From Lagopus muta (Eukaryota; Chordata; Aves; Galliformes; Phasianidae): a stretch of DNA of 64,000 nucleotides. Below, piece after piece: positions 30,860 to 41,536 of this stretch. The position numbers and the translations under genes are program-made. The notes below the pieces were generated by a model, which ran no database searches, was not told the DNA's origin, and saw only the letters and a list, made by a program, of their open reading frames with translations. Numbering within the stretch: the first letter of the stretch is position 1; each line of letters opens with the position of its first letter. The stretch spans positions 20,021,501 to 20,085,500 of the forward strand of contig NC_064437.1 in assembly GCF_023343835.1 (NCBI RefSeq). The letters run 5' to 3'.

Positions 30860-31800
30860 TTTCAGAAAGGCGCGTTCGCCCGCAGCTCAGCCGGCAGGCG
30901 ACGGCTCCCGCTTAGCGCCCGGCCCGCCCTCACCAACGGATCGCGCACGCGGCGGCAGGGCGGGCTTTCGGCCACCGGCAGGCGTATGCGCGACGCGTTC
31001 GGCGTTCGCAGGGCGCGGGCGGTAACCCGGTGCCGTCGGCCGCCTGCCCGCCGCGAGGCTGCCGGACGGGACTCGCTAAGCCTTTCTTTCGCGCCGCAAG
31101 GCGGCGGCGCTCCCCGCCTCCTGCCAGGCGGCTCAGGCCGGGCCCTTCCTCGCGCGGCTGAGCGCAGGCGCACGGCTGCGCTTCCCCGCGGGGATTGGCC
31201 GGCTCGGCCCCGGAAAGCGCGGCCGTCACTTCCGCCGGGGCCGCCATCTTGTCGGCAGTTGGCGGAGGCAGCGCCCGACCCGGCAGCCCGCGCTCCGTTG
31301 TGGCGCGGCCGTTCGTCCGCCTCGTAGGCCGCGTGCCGCCGCCCCTCCGCGGGCCCCGCCGCCATGGCCAACAACGGCCCCGCCGTCGGCGCCGGTAACT
31401 GCCAGGGGCAGCAGGCGGTCCAGCACCAGCCCGGCGCGGTGCCGCCGGCCCAGCAGCAGCTGCAGAGCGGAGCTCCCAAGCCGGCGGCCTCGGGCAAGCA
31501 GGGCAACGTGCTGCCGCTGTGGGGGAACGAGAAGACCATGAACCTCAACCCCATGATCCTCACCAACATCCTCTCGTCGCCCTACTTCAAGGTGCAGCTC
31601 TACGAGCTCAAAACGTACCACGAAGTGGTGGACGAGATCTACTTCAAGGTGAGGCTGCGGGCCGCGGCCTGGGCTCCGCGGGGCGCTGCTGGCGCCTGCC
31701 CCGAACCGCCCGGCCGCGACGGCTCGGAGCGGGTGGGCGGGGACTGCGGCCTTCGCCTTCTGCTTTCCTGCGGGGTCCTCCTCCTTTATCCACTGGGAGG
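30860..31800. promoter_or_regulatory. CpG island promoter of PRPF38B, probably shared with HENMT1
   Basis: Base composition changes sharply from AT-rich flanks to dense GC and CpG. Motifs upstream of the PRPF38B ATG include an inverted CCAAT box (ATTGG, 31194-31198), an ETS-type CACTTCCG (31227-31234) and GCCGCCATCTTG (31240-31251), the reverse complement of a YY1 site. No TATA box is seen. This is a typical housekeeping layout. Confidence 0.8.
31364..31648 (+). CDS. PRPF38B: PRPF38B exon 1, start codon
   Basis: 95 codons from the ATG in GCCGCCATGG to TTCAAG|gtgagg. It holds the Gln/Pro-rich head and the first helices of the PRP38 domain, ending in TYHEVVDEIYFK. Confidence 0.97.
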
Positions 31801-34800
31801 GATGGCAACGCGTCTCTTATTGCTTAGTTAGAGGGTTCGAGATCTCTGTCTTTCTGAAGAAACGCCTCTCCCGTTCGTTTAGCGTTGGGGAGTTGCGAGT
31901 TTGCTTTGAGATGGGCAGTTGGAGTCAGGGCAGAGGGCGTGAAATGGCCGTCCGAGGGCTGTGCTCTGAGACGGAGGGTGGGGAGGGGACCCGCGCTGCG
32001 TGCCGCCCCTGAAGACAAACGAGCAGCCTCTGCAGCCCGGGAGCCGCCAGCCCCGTATGGCTGCGCCAAAGACATGGCCCTGGGTGTGGGTGGCTGCGAG
32101 GGGAGCTGGCCTGTGGCTCTTTCCCGATTAGAGCTTAGTACTTCCTCACCAGTCTTCTTCCCGGTCAAAAACGAGTTAGTTATGGCGCTGCTCGTGGCCC
32201 CGGGTTGGATGTGCTGGGAAGAGACCTGCATCAGTGCGCCCACGGGTCAGTTCTTGTTTTGTTAGCGGGATTGACCGTTCTCCCAGGTTGAGGTATGCGT
32301 AATTAATGCTCATCAGCACAGCTTCGGTTGTTCCGATAGCGAGAGCACAACTCAGATATTTTCGGCTGCAGTTATCAGCCAGCTGTATTTGGGAGATTAT
32401 AAGGATATTTTTCTCAGGTACGTTTGGACTGCTTGGTAACATTACTGTGTCACTAAGCTGATTGTAGTACTAAACTAGTCACTAAACTGATTTTTAGTCT
32501 TCAGAGGAAAAATAAAGTAGCCGTTTAACCCCGGAGTAAGTCAAGTCACTGTAACTGGAAATAACTCTGCAGAAGTGTTTTGAAATATTTGGCATTGTTT
32601 GCCCATACTTACAAGGGTAGTGTGCTTTTCCTCTCCACGGTGATGCTTTTCTGCTTGACCTGTGGTGTTGTGAACAGATTTCTGATTTCTTCTAGTACTT
32701 GGAGTTGGAGTCTGTTTACCATTTGCTGCATGTGAAAGAAAAACCATGTTCTATCAGAACAAAAAGCAGCAAAGTTTATTTTTGCAAATGAAGTCAGGAA
32801 CTGAAAAACTGATAGATATTTGGAGTACATTGGAGAACATGCATGTATTACATGGATCTTTTCAGATGCAGTCCAAAAAAACCAGTTGATGTGATTAATC
32901 TTTGTATTGGTAGAGTTCAACTGCAGTAGTTCAGCTAGTTCTGTGTTAGTGTTTCATTTTTTAAATGGCTTCATCTTAAATTGGAGAGGAGTGTTGACAT
33001 ATAATTAAAAGTCAACTTATTAATCCAGTGTAAATAAAGTTTGTCTACTGAGCTTGACAGTTATTTTTCCTTACAAATAAACTCTAAAGGGAAAACTCAG
33101 ATCCTTACTTACTCATGTGTGATAGATATGAAGAAGATGGTCTGATGGTGAAGGTACTTCAATGATATTTAGAAGGTCTTAATTTTGTTCATATTTTAAG
33201 GTTCCTGAGTAATGTTGAGTAATTGCTGACCTTTTTTTTTTTTGTCTTTTTGGAGGCATGCAATATCTGCCATACACTTTCATGTGTGTTTGTTTTGGGA
33301 ATATGATTAAGCAGCTCATTTCAAAAATTCAAGAATTTAGAATCTTGGAGTCTCAGGACGAATGTTCTGACTTGACACAGGCAGCTAACCATAGGGCTTC
33401 TTGTTGAACATACAGATTCTTTGTAGATATTTGAATTAATTCACAAATAGCTTAAGTCCAGTTTGTTTTAGCTCTGGACTGGTGAAGAAGGTGACTTCCT
33501 CTTTCTTCCTTTTTGATTTTATGTCCTTATGCATGTTTTCAGCTTCATGTACTCTGTGTGCTTCCAGACAAGAGCAGCGCATGTGGTAGACTTTGTCAGA
33601 TTAAAACTTTAAGTATTCTTTTCTGAAATAAGTATTATTTCTGGGGCTTTTTTATTCATGTCTGTGGAAAAAACAGCGTGCTTATATTGAAAAATTAGAA
33701 GCTGCTGTTGCGATAATGTCATATTTGATCCTTTAACTAAAGTACTTCTATCTCCCGTGAGAGGCTAAAACAAATAGTGGGAAGGATATACACTCTTATT
33801 TATGTAATATTTCTGAAATTTGCTGACAATGCTGTAATATGGAAACCTGTGGTGGATTTTCCCCAGTATTGTTTTCTTATGTTTAGCATTTGGCAAAGAC
33901 AGTAACAGTCAAAAACAGTCAAGCCTCTTCTTTCATCCCATGTTACATCTCTGATTTCAAGTAATTGTTTATGTGTCTGGTTTCATTTCATACTCTGGTA
34001 GAGTTTTAATACCTGAATGGCAGTACAGCTTGGCCACTAGCACACAGTCCCATGTAGCACTGCCGAATTTTTGTCTTATTTTTTTTTAAGTTGATGTCTT
34101 TAGGAGATGTCATTCATTGACCCAGATGTTATTCCTCTGAATTTCAAATGCAGCGTGGGCAGTTTGTGACTCTTACTGTCATCTGTAGGGAATGATGTTA
34201 ATGACGTTTGTACACTCATCTCAAAGTGCATCTCAAAAGATTTGAATTGGGCAAGTTTTACTCTTTATTACCTATGAGCCATTTTAAGAACATCACTGCA
34301 GTTTACAGGGAAAATAACACTGGCTTTTAAAGTGTTTGCAGTATCAAATATAAGATGCTTTCTTTGGCGTGTTCATTTTTAACTCTGTGATTTTGGGTAA
34401 TGTAATTTAAAAAGCCAAATGCTTTGTTTTAGAGACAAAGCAGACTTGATCTTGAGTTTCTGATAAGACAAGCTGATCAAGAGTGATTTAGGCAATCCAT
34501 TGTTTAAATCGAATCTGTATACATAGCTAAACATTATGGATGTTTATAATTGTTCCTTTTTTCTTTGATTTTCCCTTCCCTGCCCTTTCAGGTTACGCAT
34601 GTTGAACCATGGGAAAAGGGGAGCAGAAAAACAGCAGGCCAGACAGGAATGTGTGGAGGGGTAAGTAGAAGTACGTGCTGCCTTAAGTTTTTCTGTTTCT
34701 GGTAGAACAAAGTTTCCAAGCATAGCTCAGATTTGCTTTTATGTTAGCTCAGTTACTACATGTAAAAGTATTTATTACAAAGAGTTGATATATTCCCCTT

Positions 34801-37800
34801 GCTTCCAAAGGAGATGAAACTGTGGAGGCAAGTAGCATTACTTTTTTCACATCGTCCTGTTAATAGATTTAGAGTTAGCCTGTATTAGTGATGGTGTTTG
34901 TTTGTTCCCGTTAACTTCCTGGTTGTCACTAACATTTTGTTCTTTTAAAGGTACGTGGTGTTGGAACTGGAGGAATTGTGTCTACTGCCTTTTGTCTGCT
35001 CTATAAATTATTTACACTGAAGCTCACCCGTAAGCAAGTGATGGGCCTTATTACACATACGGACTCTCCATATATTAGAGCTCTTGGATTTATGTATATT
35101 AGGTAAGTGTTAATACAACCAGCTGATGGCTGATGTGATACGCAGAAGGCTGCATTAAAGTTTTTCCATTCTTTCTGTACTTAAAGGTACACACAGCCAC
35201 CTACAGATCTATGGGACTGGTTTGAATCCTTCCTTGATGATGAAGAGGTATGTCGGCGAGGGTAATAATTTATTTTTTTTTGTTTCTTTCCATGTTACCA
35301 CTTTAGAACTTAAAACTGTTTAATAAGATTTTCTGTAGTTTGATGCTACAAGTTTTTATTCTTGTAATTTCATTTATTAGTGCAGGAAACAGATCTGAGC
35401 TGGGACCTGGATCATTTTTCTTAGATTTCAAAGATATAATGAAATTTTCAATTGATCACTGTGTTATTTTTTTTTTTTAAATTATAACATCGTGCAAAAC
35501 AAGTTGATGAAATCAGAATGTGGACAGTAAGCTTTATGAGTGCATTTTTTTAAAGAAAAAAATTATATTTAAGCTATAGTACGTGCTGAGAGTGCTGATT
35601 TTGCCTTTTACAAATATTGCTGGGACAGGGGAGTTGGTACTCGCATAGAAAGCAATGTTAGCCTAAAAAGAAATACCTAAGATCTCTGTAAATTTTGGAA
35701 TATAAAGAGAATATTTTTTGGGAGGAGAAACAGCTGGATTTCTGCATTAAGTGGAGTTACTAACATTTTTGCTCCTAAGACAATGAAATGCATCATGAGG
35801 TGCTGACATGGGAATTTCACTGAAGCGGATGCTTTACTGTGCAGTAAGATAGGAGAGTGTCTTTGCTCCTGCTTACTGTCAGGAGAATCACAGTAGAAAC
35901 CTGTGGATGAGGTTTTTAGGTACATCAAGGTGAATATTGACTGTTACATAGTGTTGCAATTTGTATTGGTGGAGCAGATTGTAAATGGTATCCTGGGTTT
36001 AAGAGTTGCACAGGAGGGATCCCTTGCGCTCTTCAGTGCGACAGTTGTCAAGTACTTCAAGAAAATTCAACTGATGTCCAAATGCCCGTATTAAGAAGCA
36101 TTAATTATATCTATAACTGCAATACAGTGCATTTTTAAACAGTTTTCTTTCATGCCAAGTATCAAAAGCACTAAGCAAAGGAAAGTTATTTCAGGTAACC
36201 TTGTGCTATTGTACGTTTTTAACAGAAAACAAATTTACATTTTGATTATATAGCTGTTGATATCCTCATTCTCCCCTAGATGGTGCTACTAGGTAATGTA
36301 AGCTGTGTTATAACTTAAGAGTAAAATTGGGGCAGCATTGTTTTCAGGGTCTGATGAGTAGCTTGATTCCCTGGACAATAAACAAATCACAGATGTGATT
36401 CATTGTGCAGATCTTAACTGGTTTATTATTCAGAGTACCTATTTTAGTTCATATGCTTTAGTCCTTACAGTTCTTGGTTATCAGAGTGTATTTGTTTGTT
36501 GTTGTTTAAAATGATCCAGACTATTTTTTGAATTAGTGTTTGATTCCCAGCTCCTTTCAGTAGCATCGTGTTACCTAGGGAAAAATTGCTTGGGGCTGTT
36601 TTAAGTTGCTTAGCCCTAGTCAGACTCATTGGATGAAGTAAATTTATCTGTAAATTTAAACCTACCGGATTTTTTCCTCCAGTTCTAAAGTATGTGGAAG
36701 CACTTCATCTTTTGACATGCTGCTGTGAAAATGAAAGACTTCTCAGGATACACAGCTACTTTTCAAAATGTTTCTTACGTTTATTTTGTTAACTGTACGT
36801 ACTCTCCAGGTGCTACGTTTAACTCATTTTTTTCTTCTTTAGATCTCTGCAGCGATTATATTTGGAAATACTGTATATCTGAACACTTAAATGTGTGTGA
36901 GTGCAAGCAGTTTTACATTTAGATTTTCTCTTCCTGTTTAGATAACAAATCTCACTTTCCTTGTGTGCTTGCACTATAGGTTTGGGACTGACAATAGCTG
37001 ACTAACATGTCCTGAGCTGTGAGAGGGCATAGCAAGAAGGCCTTCATGCGGTAATGACCCTTTTCAGAGACAATGGTCATCATGGATTATGCGTTTCCAA
37101 TTATTTGTTCATTTATTTATTTTTTTACATATTTCTAAATTAGAAACCTCACTGCTTCATGGCAGTTGGTTTGCTATTGCTTCCAATATTGTTAGGATGC
37201 CATTTTGTACTACAGATTTTTCTATGATCATTTTTAGACAGGCAATGATATCGTTCTTAAGTGATTTAGGCCACAGGGTTGGGTATGATGTTATGCAGTT
37301 GTGCATCCACAAAATGAAGTATTAAATGTCGTTTCAGAGAACTTCTCAACTTTGTGGCATTTATATAAAATACAAGATCATACTGTATAACCGGACTGTG
37401 TAAGGGGATTTTGTGTTAATCTCTGCACTGACGGTCCCTTAGCATCCAGATGGTGCAGGATTAGTATGTTCCTGCATGCACATGTACTAAGTCCCACTCC
37501 CTGTCTGTAACATACTGCCAAATGCAAAGGGTGCGGAGTTAAGAGTTTTTCTAAGGAAATATATTAGAATAAAAGACAAGTAAACTTACATAATCATGAG
37601 ACTTCAAGAGGGCAGTAATGTAGCAGCATTTTTTCTTAAATAATTAAAGAGTATTTTTGACCATCAGGATATTTTCTGTTTGTATTTTATAGGACTTGGA
37701 TGTGAAGGCCGGTGGAGGCTGCGTCATGACCATTGGGGAGATGCTTCGTTCCTTCCTCACTAAGCTTGAATGGTTTTCCACATTGTTTCCAAGAATTCCT

Positions 37801-39049
37801 GTGCCAGTCCAGAAGACTATTGATCAGCAAATTAAAAGCAGACCAAGAAAAATTAAAAAAGATGGCAAGGAGGGAATGGAAGAAATAGACCGGCATACAG
37901 AACGTAGACGTTCAAGGTTGTATATACGTCACTTTGTAAATAAAGGTCGAAAGTTTATTGTTGAGGGACTTCCTATGAAGAACTAAGTAATCTTTTAGTA
38001 AGATGGCTTTTAGGGCAAATAGTTTATGGAAGTTCATGGATAAAATCTGACAGTACTGCTCTCTTGTAGGCTACCTGTATTTAAGATGAAATACACGCTG
38101 TGTATGTAAAGCTAGATCTATTGTAGAGTAGATAGGTTCCCTTTACTTGGTAAACTGTTGTTTCATATTGAATACCCTTTATTTTAAAAGGTCTCCAAGA
38201 CGATCCATCAGTCCCAGGAGGTCTCCCAGAAGATCCAGAAGCAGAAGTCATCATCGCGAAGCCCATGGGTCATCTAGTTTTGATAGAGAACTTGAAAGAG
38301 AAAGAGAACGTCAGCGATTGGAACGTGAAGCTAAAGAGAGAGAAAAAGAGAGGCGTAGGTCTCGAAGTTCTGATCGTGCACTAGAAAGGAGACGAAGCAG
38401 AAGCAGGGAACGATATAGAAGCCGTAGTCGAAGTCGTGACAGGAAAGGAGACAGAAGAGACAGGGATAGGGAGCGAGAGAAAGAAAATGAACGCAGCCGG
38501 AAAAAAGAGAGAGATTATGATAAGGATAGAGGTAGTGAGAGAGAAAAAGATAGTGATCGGTCTAGAGAAAGATCGAAAGAAAGGAAAAGTAAAGGTGACA
38601 CAGAAGAGAGAAGACACAAGGATGACAAAGATGACAAGAAACACCGGGATGATAAGAGGGATTCCAAAAAAGAGAGAAAGCATAGCAGAAGTCGAAGCCG
38701 GGAAAGAAAGCATAGGAGTAGAAGCCGAAGTAAGAATACGGGCAAGCGCAGCAGAAGCAGGAGCAAAGAGAAATCAAGTAAGCATAAAGGTGAAAGCAAA
38801 GAGAAATCAAATAAACGAAGTAGAAGCAGAAGCAGGGGAAGAACAGATAGTGTTGAGAAGTCAAGAAAACGAGATCACAGTCCCAGTAAAGAAAGATCTA
38901 GAAAGCGTAGTAGAAGCAAAGAACGTTCCCACAAACATGATCACAGTGATAGCAAGGACCATTCGGACAAACACGATCGTCGAAGGAGCCAAAGTACAGA
39001 GCGAGAGAGCCAGGAAAAGCAACAGAAAAACAAAGATGAGACTGTGTGA
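31364..39049 (+). CDS. PRPF38B: PRPF38B, pre-mRNA-splicing factor 38B (6 exons, 549 aa)
   Basis: Exons are 31364-31648, 34592-34660, 34951-35102, 35187-35247, 37693-37916 and 38191-39049 (TGA), 1650 nt in all. The protein has a low-complexity Gln/Pro/Ala N terminus (residues 1-46), then the PRP38 domain from about residue 47 (KQGNVLPLWGNEKTMNLNPM; HVEPWEKGSRKTAGQTGMCG; RALGFMYIRYTQPPTDLWDW; FSTLFPRIPVP) to about 235. A 285-residue Arg/Ser- and Arg/Glu-rich tail in exon 6 ends in KDETV. It is the nuclear paralogue of spliceosomal PRPF38A; a splicing role is known for the family, and the RS tail fits nuclear speckle targeting. The start has a good context (GCCGCCATGG) at the end of the CpG-rich leader. 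The donor of intron 5 (AG|GTTGTA) is weak and intron 4 contains a candidate poison exon; see findings. Confidence 0.97.
31649..34591 (+). other. PRPF38B: PRPF38B intron 1
   Basis: The first 0.2-0.4 kb belong to the CpG island; the rest is AT-rich. I see no repeat family or exon in it. Confidence 0.8.
34592..34660 (+). CDS. PRPF38B: PRPF38B exon 2
   Basis: 23 codons, phase 0 at both ends, encoding VTHVEPWEKGSRKTAGQTGM and CGG, the signature loop of the PRP38 family. Confidence 0.97.
34951..35102 (+). CDS. PRPF38B: PRPF38B exon 3
   Basis: This 152-nt exon encodes VRGVGTGGIVSTAFCLLYKL and on to HTDSPYIRALGFMYI, ending in a split Arg (AG|G). It is a PRP38 domain core. Confidence 0.97.
35187..35247 (+). 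CDS. PRPF38B: PRPF38B exon 4
   Basis: This 61-nt exon encodes YTQPPTDLWDWFESFLDDEE and ends in phase 0 at GAG|gtatgt. Confidence 0.97.
35248..37692 (+). other. PRPF38B: PRPF38B intron 4, with a candidate cassette exon
   Basis: This 2.4 kb intron contains the splice-flanked block 36843-36896. I see no transposon in it. RS-domain genes often keep regulatory cassette exons in such introns; that is known for SR genes in general and only inferred here. Confidence 0.6.
36843..36896 (+). other. PRPF38B: Candidate poison exon of PRPF38B
   Basis: A strong pyrimidine tract and acceptor (ATTTTTTTCTTCTTTAG) precede 54 nt that end at a consensus donor (TGT|GTGAGT). Inserted after exon 4, it reads 15 codons in frame, then TAA at 36888-36890. 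Inclusion would truncate the protein inside the PRP38 domain and should trigger nonsense-mediated decay. There is no transcript evidence here. Confidence 0.35.
37693..37916 (+). CDS. PRPF38B: PRPF38B exon 5
   Basis: This 224-nt exon encodes DLDVKAGGGCVMTIGEMLRS and on to FSTLFPRIPVPVQ and IDRHTERRRS, the end of the PRP38 domain. The donor AG|GTTGTA is weak. If it is not used, the frame stays open for 22 more codons to TAA at 37984-37986. Confidence 0.95.
38191..39049 (+). CDS. PRPF38B: PRPF38B exon 6, RS domain and stop
   Basis: This 859-nt purine-rich exon encodes the Arg/Ser and Arg/Glu repeats (SPRRSISPRRSPRRSRSRSH; RRRSRSRERYRSRSRSRDRK) and ends in ESQEKQQKNKDETV. Such domains are phosphorylated by SR kinases and drive nuclear speckle interactions. 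Confidence 0.97.
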
Positions 39050-39389
39050 ACTCTTTAAGAAGTGGATCACATTGAATCCTATAAATGTTTGATTAAATCC
39101 TGCTTATTTTTTCTTAAAGTTGAAATTGTGCAGTAGTTGATGAGCATTCTTCTCCAACCTCCCTCTAGGCTGCAGATTGTCATTTCCTATTCTGGGTAGG
39201 GAAGTGCCTTTGTAAACCCATTCAATACATTGACGGTTTCAAAACCATTTGTTTAGTTTAATTTGTAATCCAGAGATTGTTGCATTTTTATTGTTCAGAT
39301 GTTTCTGAAATGTACAGTCTGTACATATGTCCTGAAAATGTTTTAATTCCTTTGGCGTGGTTGCCATGTTGGTTAAATTTGTATGAGGC

Positions 39390-39395
39390 AATAAA
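39390..39395 (+). terminator. PRPF38B: Proximal polyadenylation signal of PRPF38B
   Basis: AATAAA lies 341 nt after the stop, followed within about 50 nt by a T/G-rich stretch. It would give a short 3' UTR. Confidence 0.6.
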
Positions 39396-40237
39396 CTGCC
39401 ACTAATTCTACTTTCGTTTTGTAGATGTGGAATTATGGTTTGTATTATCCTGAAGTTAGCGTGGCTGTGCTTCACATAATAGCATGGCTTTTTAGGGATG
39501 GACCTTGAGTGTGTATAATAGCTGAGATATTTATGTGCATACGATGTACATGGAGGGCTGCAGATTTAGAGTAACACTTATGTCCACTATACCTGCTGTT
39601 TTCAAAAACTTCTAAAATGTTTTTTGTTGATTACCATTGGTGTCAAGTTGGGAGTGGAATTCTGAGGAGACAGTAGTTTAGATGCAAATTTTTAGTTTAT
39701 AATGGGCTTTTTTAGGACAGGATTCTTTAGAAAGGCTACCTCAGGCAAACACTGTAAAGGTTGATGGGTGAGTACTGTAGCCATCTATGCATTTTGTCTG
39801 GGAGAAAAAAATACGTAAGGTTCTGATTTTGTTAAACACCATTTATCAATTTATGGTAATTTAATGTTGTTAATCGGCAGCTGCACTCTAAGTTCTGATA
39901 ATCCTGAGCTAATGAAGGCATTTCACATGGGAAGAGGGAGGTAGGAAGAAGAAAATCATTTCAAAAGATTTCAGTTTCAAGCTTCCAAAGCATTTTTATA
40001 AGTGTAAACATTTAAAATAACAATTACCTGATAGTGTCCTTTTTTTAAGTCATATTTTCTACAGATAGTAAGATTGCAGTTTGTGCTGAACATTTCATCT
40101 GGCAGATTTTTCTTTTTAAACAGGTTGTTAGGAGCAAAAACCAAAATGCGTTATAGGAAAAAAAATCGTGTCATTAAAGTCCAGGTCTATTTGATAGATT
40201 ATTCTGACTTGTATTCTAAGTGAGAAGAACCGTCTGG

Positions 40238-40243
40238 AATAAA
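40238..40243 (+). terminator. PRPF38B: Distal polyadenylation signal of PRPF38B
   Basis: AATAAA followed by TTTGTATTGGGTCT-type GT/T-rich sequence. It would give a 1.2 kb 3' UTR. Confidence 0.5.
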
Positions 40244-40677
40244 CTCTCAATTAATTCCTTTGTATTGGGTCTCAGCTTTTCCCTGCATGTTTATTGCCAC
40301 TTGAAGAGTGTTTGTGTTCTGTGATCTTTCTTTTGAAGACAAAGTGACACTTCTACATAAAAACCCCAGTCTGATCATACTGTGTAATATTTCATGTGAG
40401 ATGTGCAGAAAAACAGGTCTGTGTCAGCTGGAAAAGTAACCACAGTGGAGTATGAGGAAATGTTATGCCTTTTCCAAAAACCAAGAAGTCAATGCTAGTA
40501 ATAACTGTCAGCTCAGCAGCAAAGCAAAAAAAAAAAAGAGGATGTTGAGTTCATAAATTAGCTCTCCAAGTTATCAAGGATACATGCACAAGGATACACT
40601 TTTATCAAATAGGCAGAACACAGAAGTCCCAAACTAGTTCTGAGTGCACCTGAACTGCTCTTTGTTAAATTTAATCT

Positions 40678-40683
40678 TTTATT
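40678..40683 (-). terminator. FNDC7: Candidate FNDC7 polyadenylation signal
   Basis: TTTATT on the + strand is AATAAA on the coding strand, about 0.8 kb after the FNDC7 stop. Confidence 0.45.
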
Positions 40684-41049
40684 TCAGCCTTTACTGTTTT
40701 GGTATCCATTAGGTCTGGAACGCTGCTACTGATCAGTAAATGTTCTGGAACAGTTTTCAGAACCGACTGCTTTACACTGAAAATTACAGTTAGAGATTAC
40801 CAGGATCTCTTATGTTCAGCTGTATTTTATAAGTGATCTCATCATCAGTTGAGGCTGAAATTCAGTGTCCTAGATTAAATCTCCAGCTTCCCTCTTCCCA
40901 ATCTTCAAGTATCTATGACTGTTGCAATTAGCTGTAGATCATCTTTCCAGCTTCAGGGAAAGGATATTTAGGGAGAATGATGTTAACAGTGTCAGTAACA
41001 TCCAGGATAGCTGAAGTGAAGGAAAGTGGTGAAGAGGAAATGATCAACC

Positions 41050-41073
41050 GGGGGTGGGGGGGGGGGGGGGGGG
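41050..41073 (+). repeat. Poly-G tract (G5-T-G18)
   Basis: Five G, one T and eighteen uninterrupted G are followed by a purine-rich GGGA/GA stretch to about 41.1 kb. It lies in the FNDC7 3' UTR region, between two convergent genes, and can form a G-quadruplex. Confidence 0.9.
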
Positions 41074-41498
41074 AAGGGAGGAAGAAAAAAAGGCCAGCAG
41101 TGACTTCTTACCATCCTTCTGAGACAAGGACAGTGAACTGCCCAGAAAGCTAGTACTTTGAGGAAGGGAGGAGTAATCTTAAATAAGAAAATAAAGTAAA
41201 TGAGCAATGGAGAGTATCTTGATCTGTTTGCTTCGCTTCTGGCAGTAAGTAATAAAATTTTATAAGAAATACTCAAGGGAGTGAAAGATGGGATAGTGAA
41301 TGAGGGAATCAATCAGTGTTGATCAAAGGAGTAGACAACATGAGGTAAACGTGGTGGACTTCAACAGATCAGTTATTTGGTAGAATTGATTAAGCTTATT
41401 GCTCTAATTCCACAAATTTTAGCAGAAGGAAAAGTCTGATTAGTACATTGCAATTCTAACCTGATAACTTACCTCCTCATCTGAGCCAGAATTTCCAT

Positions 41499-41536
41499 CT
41501 AGATGTGTTCTGCACTGCTCTTCCCTCTGTATATCA
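41499..41536 (-). CDS. FNDC7: FNDC7 exon 13, stop codon
   Basis: A 38-nt terminal coding segment after ttacag. It completes a split Val and encodes IYRGKSSAEHI, then TAG. The match to the family C terminus and the phase support it. Confidence 0.85.

Larger units (their letters stand above)
39050..40260 (+). other. PRPF38B: PRPF38B 3' UTR
   Basis: AT-rich, repeat-free sequence from the stop codon to the distal AATAAA at 40238. The end is inferred from the signal. Confidence 0.65.
40261..41498. other. Tail-to-tail gap between PRPF38B and FNDC7, including the FNDC7 3' UTR
   Basis: This holds the minus-strand signal at 40678, the FNDC7 3' UTR and the poly-G tract near 41.05 kb. No other gene or transposon is seen. 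Confidence 0.6.

Noticed and set aside
30862-31569. 235-codon minus-strand open frame across the PRPF38B CpG island
   Set aside because: Stops are rare in GC-rich sequence. The product has no recognisable domain, and the real PRPF38B first exon lies on the other strand.
36280-36292. 13-nt microexon candidate in PRPF38B intron 4 (after ctcccctag, before gtaatg)
   Set aside because: It is very short, the donor is mediocre, and nothing in the sequence separates it from chance. The 36843-36896 block is a much better candidate.
38436-39092. Long open frame (218 codons, Lys/Glu-rich) overlapping the PRPF38B RS exon
   Set aside because: It is the +1 frame of a purine-rich repeat exon that lacks stops by composition. 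The true frame continues exon 5 in phase and gives the RS domain.
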